In this document: one piece after another, positions 6,008 to 9,915 of the stretch
How positions within the stretch are numbered: position 1 is the stretch's first letter
Layout: each line of letters opens with the position of its first letter
NCBI GenBank assembly: GCA_050954505.1
Contig: JBPBPY010000209.1
Span: 1 to 9,915, forward strand
From: JAQGMO01 sp050954505
GTDB taxonomy: Bacteria; Pseudomonadota; Gammaproteobacteria; Burkholderiales; Burkholderiaceae_D
Length of the DNA stretch: 9,915 bases
Direction of reading: 5' to 3'
The notes under the pieces: model-generated
What the model was told of the DNA's origin: nothing
Database searches by the model: none
What the model saw: only the letters and a program-made list of their open reading frames with translations
Made by a program: the position numbers and the translations under genes

Positions 6008-7357
6008 CTATTTCAAGCCGTGGCGCGTCATCAAGTCATACAGCGTTGGGCGGCTTACGCCCAGCATTTCCGCTGCCTTGACGATATTGCCATCGGAACG
6101 CCCCAGCGCCTTGACCATGGCCTTGTATTCGGCTTCATCACGGACTTGGCGCAGGTTCATGTATTCACCGGCCACCAGCGCATCGAGGCCGAGGTCTTCC
6201 GCAGTAATTTGCGGACCGTCGGCCATGATGACGGAGCGTTTGATGCAGTTCTCCATTTCACGCACATTGCCGGGCCACTTGTAGGTTTCGATGGTCTGGA
6301 TGGCTTCATCGCTGAAATTCAGTGCCGAGCGTTTTTCCGCCTGGGTGAACTTGTTCTTGAAAAAATGCGCCAGCAAGGTGGCGTCGCCAATGCGGGCGTG
6401 CAGCGGTGGAATGGTAACCACGATTTCACTGAGCCGGTAATACAGATCCTCGCGAAAGCGCCCGGCGGTGGCCAGTTCCTTGAGGTTCTGGTGGGTGGCG
6501 CAGACTATGCGCACGTCGACGGAAATTTCCTCGCGCCCGCCAATGCGCTCGATGACGCGCTCCTGCAGAAAACGCAACAGCTTGGCCTGCAAGGCCATCG
6601 GCAGATCGCCGACCTCATCGAGAAAAAAGGTGCCGCCACTGGCCATTTCGATCTTGCCCAGCGTTTGCTTGACCGCGCCGGTGAAGGCGCCCTTTTCATA
6701 ACCGAACAATTCGCTTTCCAGCAGGTTTTCCGGAATTGCCGCGCAGTTGATGGCAACAAAACGCTTGGCCGAACGCGGACTGAGCTGATGCAGCGCGCGC
6801 GCCAGCACTTCCTTGCCGGTACCGCTTTCGCCCAGCAGCATGACGCTGGCCGAACTCGGGGCCACCTTCTCGATGCTGCGGCAAATCTTCAGCATGCCGG
6901 GGTCGCGGCTGATCACGCCGGTCATGGGCGAATCGAGCTGGCTTTGCAGCATGCGGCGATTTTCCTGCTGCAGCGCATGCAGGTAAAACGCGCGGTGGAT
7001 CACCAGTCCCAGCATTTCAGGATCGAAAGGCTTGTGATGGAAATCATAGGCACCCAGGCCGATGGCCTTGACCGCGTTGGCGCGGTCCTGGTTGCCGGTA
7101 AGGACGATGAGCTTGATCTCCGGGTCCAGGGCCAGGACCTGCTGCAAGGTGGCAAAGCCTTCGCTGGCGCCATCGGGATCGGGTGGCAAGCCCAGGTCCA
7201 TGGTCACCACCGCAGGTTCGTGCCGGCGCACCATGGCCAATGCGGTTTCACGGTCACCGGCCACCATGACGTCATAGTCGTCCAGGCTCCAGCGCAGCTG
7301 TTTTTGCAGGCCGGGATCGTCTTCGATGATCAAGAGGTTTTTCTTTGACTGGCTCAC
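6008..7357 (-). CDS. prsR: PrsR, sigma-54-dependent response regulator of the PEP-CTERM/EPS system
   Basis: 449 residues from GTG 7357. The receiver domain (about 7-125) has acidic residues Glu12, Asp13 and Asp14, phosphoacceptor Asp54 (TMDLGLP), Thr87 and Lys109. The AAA+ domain (about 143-380) has Walker A GESGTGKE (176-183), the sigma-54 contact loop GAFTGA (223-228) and Walker B TFFLDEVGD (243-251), then WPGNVRE (361-367). A Fis-type helix-turn-helix closes the protein (about 421-447). It is thus an NtrC-type activator acting on RpoN-RNA polymerase, with PrsK as the obvious partner. I chose GTG 7357 because AAGGAA lies seven bases upstream and the protein then begins two residues before the lysine-rich strand leading into the receiver domain. 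A GTG at 7399 would add 14 residues but has no good ribosome binding site. Confidence 0.93.
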   Translation of the reverse strand: MSQSKKNLLIIEDDPGLQKQLRWSLDDYDVMVAGDRETALAMVRRHEPAVVTMDLGLPPDPDGASEGFATLQQVLALDPEIKLIVLTGNQDRANAVKAIGLGAYDFHHKPFDPEMLGLVIHRAFYLHALQQENRRMLQSQLDSPMTGVISRDPGMLKICRSIEKVAPSSASVMLLGESGTGKEVLARALHQLSPRSAKRFVAINCAAIPENLLESELFGYEKGAFTGAVKQTLGKIEMASGGTFFLDEVGDLPMALQAKLLRFLQERVIERIGGREEISVDVRIVCATHQNLKELATAGRFREDLYYRLSEIVVTIPPLHARIGDATLLAHFFKNKFTQAEKRSALNFSDEAIQTIETYKWPGNVREMENCIKRSVIMADGPQITAEDLGLDALVAGEYMNLRQVRDEAEYKAMVKALGRSDGNIVKAAEMLGVSRPTLYDLMTRHGLK

Positions 7358-7420
7358 GGCATTTTCCTTGGTTGGATCAAGACCGGCTGGCAGCGCCACG
7401 CCCGTTCTGACTTGCTTGCA

Positions 7421-9532
7421 TTATGGCTGGCTGTGGCCCACGGCCACTCTCGTACCGGCAGGCGCCTCGCTGTCGTGCTCGCGATACAAGGGCAGGCGCA
7501 CCCTGAAGGTGGTGCCCTCGCCTGGCTGGCTTTGCACATCGAGCTGGCCGCCAAGTTCGTGGATGTATTCTCGGCTTTCGAAGGCGCCAACCCCCATGCC
7601 GGCCGCCTTGGTGGTTTCGAACGGCTGGAACAGGCGTTCGCGAATGAATTCCTCGCTCATGCCGCTGCCCTGGTCGCGCACTTCCACCAGCGCCTGGTCA
7701 CCTTGGCGGGCCAGGCGGACCAGCACCTCGCCTTCCTTGGAACTGGCTTCGATGGCGTTCTGGATCAGATGGCCGATCACCCGTTCCAGCCGTGCCCAGT
7801 TGGCGTGGGCGCGCAATTCAGGGTCGGCAATCTCCAGCCGCGGCGCCGGTTCCGACGTCGACTTCGAGGCAATCGCCTGGGCCAGCAGCTTGTCGAGAAA
7901 CAGCACGGCCGGCCCTTCGATCGAATCGGCGCCACTGAGTTTTTGCAGCAGCAGCTTCATCTTCTTGACCGAATGATCGAGCGTGTCGAGCATGTCGGCC
8001 TGGAAGGCTGGATTGTTCTTGTGCTTTTCCGCATTCGACAACAACAGCGACAACTGGAAGATCAGGTTTTTCAGGTCATGCACCATGAAGGTGGACATGC
8101 GGTTGAAAGACTCGAACTGGCGCGCCACCATCAATGCATTGGCCGACTCCTGCTGGGCCAGATAGCTGGCCGCCTGGCGCCCGGCAATCTTCAGCAGATC
8201 GGTGACTTCCCAATTCAGGTTGATGCGGCTGCGCGACTTCGACAGCACCACGAAACCGAACAGCACGCCATGCGACATCAACGGCACCACCAGCCAGGCG
8301 GTGGGAATGCGGCGCAGCCAGTCGGGCAAAACCAGCCCCTCGTAGCGCTCCGGACTGCGGGCAAATTCTTCCAGGTCGATCATCCAGCCGCCCTTGCTTT
8401 GCAACATCTGGCACAGCGGACTGCCGGCCGGCTCGACCGCATGCTCGACCGGCATGTAGAACTCGGCCAGGAATTCATAGCGGCCATTGTCGCGCTGCAC
8501 CCACAAGGCACCGCCCGAACTCTCCACCAGCTCGCCAATGGCCTGGATGGCACGCTGCCCCAGCGCCGGCCCCTCATCGGAGAGAATGCGGGTAAAACGC
8601 AGCCACTCTTCACGGTAGTCGTAATTGTAGCTGTAAAAATTCTTGCTGATGAAAACCTTCAGGCGCGAGCGGATCGACCCCGATACCAGGATGCCCACCA
8701 GCAGCAGCCCGGATGCAAACAGAAAGGCCACCTGCATCACCACGCCCCAGCTGCCGCCAAAGTAGCGCAGGTAATAGCCGGCTGCGGCCATGGCCAGCAG
8801 ATAGATGGCGGCGCCAAACAGCGCAGTGGAATGGAACACCAGCTTGCGCGAGACTGCAATGCCGAGCGACCAGCTTGGATTGCGCGCCGCCGAGACGGCA
8901 ATCAATGGCACGGTGAGCGCATCGACCACGCCGCGCGCAGCCCAGATGTCGCCGTTGAGAACCCGGAACAGCATCGCGTCGCTGTAGAGGTAGAAGTCGA
9001 ATGCAAACAGGCCGCTGATGCCCAGGCAGGCGAACTTGATGGCCCAGCGGTCCTTGAACGGCGTATTGCGGTAAAGCTGCTCGACCAGCAGCAGGCCCAC
9101 CAGCGCCATGCCGACGTGGCCAAAAAAACTGGTGACCAGTTTGGTGGCCAGGCTGGAAGCATCCGGCTGCAGATAGGCTTGCAGATTGGCGCCGATGAAC
9201 AGTGCATAGAACAGCACCAGGCCCAGCACCGGCATGCTCAGCTTGAGAAAGGTCGACTTCGGCCGGTTCAGATACGGATGCAGCACCACCAGCAGGAAAG
9301 CGGTCCAGCCGGCATTGCGGAGAATTTCAAGGATGGCGGTCAGCAGTACCAGCGGATTGCCGAGCTGCGACTGCAGTGCCATGAACGCCGCCCACACGCT
9401 GGTGGCCAGGCAGGCCAGCATCAGCGCCATGCCATGCAGGCGACGGCGCCAGCTGGTCAGCAGCAAGACGGTCAGCAGCAGGAAGGAAACGGCGGCAAAG
9501 CCGTAACTGAAAACGGCAATGTGCGTCACCAT
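7421..9532 (-). CDS. prsK: PrsK, membrane sensor histidine kinase of the PEP-CTERM/EPS system
   Basis: 703 residues. The N-terminal ~285 residues contain about eight hydrophobic segments (e.g. 9-26, 35-53, 61-85, 98-117, 135-151, 166-183, 235-252, 265-284) in the inner membrane. A GAF-like sensor domain follows (about 312-460), and then the kinase core: H-box MVHDLKN with phospho-acceptor His485, N-box HLIQNAIEAS (588-597), G1 DQGSGM (620-625) and G2 GMGVGAFESREY (645-656). This layout, with the HDLKN H-box, is that of the PrsK family, which phosphorylates PrsR. ATG 9532 has AAGGAA nine bases upstream, starting only just after the sugar transferase stop. The prsR gene follows 63 bp downstream. 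What the membrane and GAF parts sense is unknown. Confidence 0.93.
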   Translation of the reverse strand: MVTHIAVFSYGFAAVSFLLLTVLLLTSWRRRLHGMALMLACLATSVWAAFMALQSQLGNPLVLLTAILEILRNAGWTAFLLVVLHPYLNRPKSTFLKLSMPVLGLVLFYALFIGANLQAYLQPDASSLATKLVTSFFGHVGMALVGLLLVEQLYRNTPFKDRWAIKFACLGISGLFAFDFYLYSDAMLFRVLNGDIWAARGVVDALTVPLIAVSAARNPSWSLGIAVSRKLVFHSTALFGAAIYLLAMAAAGYYLRYFGGSWGVVMQVAFLFASGLLLVGILVSGSIRSRLKVFISKNFYSYNYDYREEWLRFTRILSDEGPALGQRAIQAIGELVESSGGALWVQRDNGRYEFLAEFYMPVEHAVEPAGSPLCQMLQSKGGWMIDLEEFARSPERYEGLVLPDWLRRIPTAWLVVPLMSHGVLFGFVVLSKSRSRINLNWEVTDLLKIAGRQAASYLAQQESANALMVARQFESFNRMSTFMVHDLKNLIFQLSLLLSNAEKHKNNPAFQADMLDTLDHSVKKMKLLLQKLSGADSIEGPAVLFLDKLLAQAIASKSTSEPAPRLEIADPELRAHANWARLERVIGHLIQNAIEASSKEGEVLVRLARQGDQALVEVRDQGSGMSEEFIRERLFQPFETTKAAGMGVGAFESREYIHELGGQLDVQSQPGEGTTFRVRLPLYREHDSEAPAGTRVAVGHSQP

Positions 9533-9545
9533 GCCGGGTGTTCCT

Positions 9546-9915
9546 TCACCGGCTGCCCTTGCTCAGCAAGACCACCTGCAGCGTATCGATCAGGATCAGC
9601 AGATCGAGAAACAGGCTGTTGTTCTTCACATAGTACAAATCATATTGCAGCTTTTGCACAGCATCTTCGACCGAAGCGCCATATTGATAGCGCACTTGAG
9701 CCAGCCCGGTAATGCCGGGTTTGATGCTGTGACGCATATTGTAGTAAGGCACTTCCTCACACAGTTTTTCTACAAAGAATGGCCGCTCCGGGCGCGGACC
9801 GACAAAACTCATCTCACCCTTCAAGACGTTCAAAATCTGTGGAATCTCGTCAACACGGATCTTGCGGATCACGCTGCCGATCTTGGTGGTGCGCGGGTCG
9901 CTGGTGCTGGCCCAT
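9546..9915 (-). CDS. EpsB-type initiating sugar transferase, C-terminal part (5' end outside window)
   Basis: The frame is open to the window edge and continues beyond it. The visible ~122 residues are the C-terminal end of a bacterial sugar transferase of the WbaP/WcaJ polyprenyl-phosphate glycosylphosphotransferase type: WASTSDPRTTKIG, then VDEIPQILNVLKGEMSFVGP followed by RPER, then KPGITGLAQVRYQYG and a YDLYYVKNNSLFLDLLILID tail. These enzymes move a sugar-1-phosphate to undecaprenyl phosphate at the inner membrane and start repeat-unit synthesis. The closest relatives by motif and context are the EpsB/exosortase-linked transferases. The stop (TGA 9546-9548) lies 13 bp before prsK, so the two are very likely cotranscribed. 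A GTG at 9872 is internal, not the start. Confidence 0.9.
   Translation of the reverse strand, partial: WASTSDPRTTKIGSVIRKIRVDEIPQILNVLKGEMSFVGPRPERPFFVEKLCEEVPYYNMRHSIKPGITGLAQVRYQYGASVEDAVQKLQYDLYYVKNNSLFLDLLILIDTLQVVLLSKGSR

Noticed and set aside
6020..7348. 442-codon open frame on the plus strand
   Set aside because: Antisense to prsR, with low-complexity composition; prsR carries all the receiver and AAA+ motifs.
7412..9712. 766-codon open frame on the plus strand
   Set aside because: It lies antisense to prsK, whose kinase motifs are unmistakable. The plus-strand translation is Gln/His/Arg-rich with no domain, as expected from the complement of GC-rich codons.

Overview
The window looks chromosomal and comes from a GC-rich betaproteobacterium. 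Oxalobacteraceae or a nearby Burkholderiales family is my best guess, based on protein resemblance and gene content rather than any rRNA or marker gene. It covers part of an exosortase A (XrtA)/PEP-CTERM-associated exopolysaccharide region.

Right half, minus strand, reading from 9915 down to 3052. The genes form one tight run: the C-terminal end of an EpsB-type initiating sugar transferase (cut by the window edge), the membrane histidine kinase PrsK, the sigma-54-dependent response regulator PrsR, an AMP-forming acyl-CoA ligase of the exosortase A type, and a fold-III PLP-dependent decarboxylase of the exosortase A type. Gaps are 13, 63, 10 and 84 bp, so they are probably cotranscribed. The sugar transferase should start a lipid-linked polysaccharide. 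PrsK/PrsR should control sigma-54 promoters of the PEP-CTERM regulon. The ligase and decarboxylase make an unknown metabolite of this system.

Middle, 2489-3051. A small minus-strand gene (2579-2803, 74 aa, no recognised family) has a textbook sigma-54 control region upstream: a perfect -24/-12 element (2947-2962), a perfect IHF consensus (2981-2993), and two identical 12-bp repeats 22 bp apart (2992-3003 and 3014-3025) where an enhancer-binding protein would sit. An activator of this class, PrsR, is encoded about 3 kb away, so the small gene is a good candidate member of its regulon. It has no signal peptide, membrane segment or PEP-CTERM sorting signal. This is the most interesting part of the window.

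Left half, plus strand. The first 46 bases encode the last 14 residues of a protein whose C terminus closely matches that of the next gene (377-1183), a FeeM-like N-acyl amino acid synthase. The two are therefore probably tandem paralogues. After a 414-bp intergenic stretch containing an 11-bp tandem repeat comes an exported trypsin-like serine protease (1598-2488), which converges on the small gene across a weak hairpin.

No tRNA, rRNA, CRISPR array, insertion sequence or phage gene is visible. Identities come from reading motifs in the translated sequence; no database search was run.
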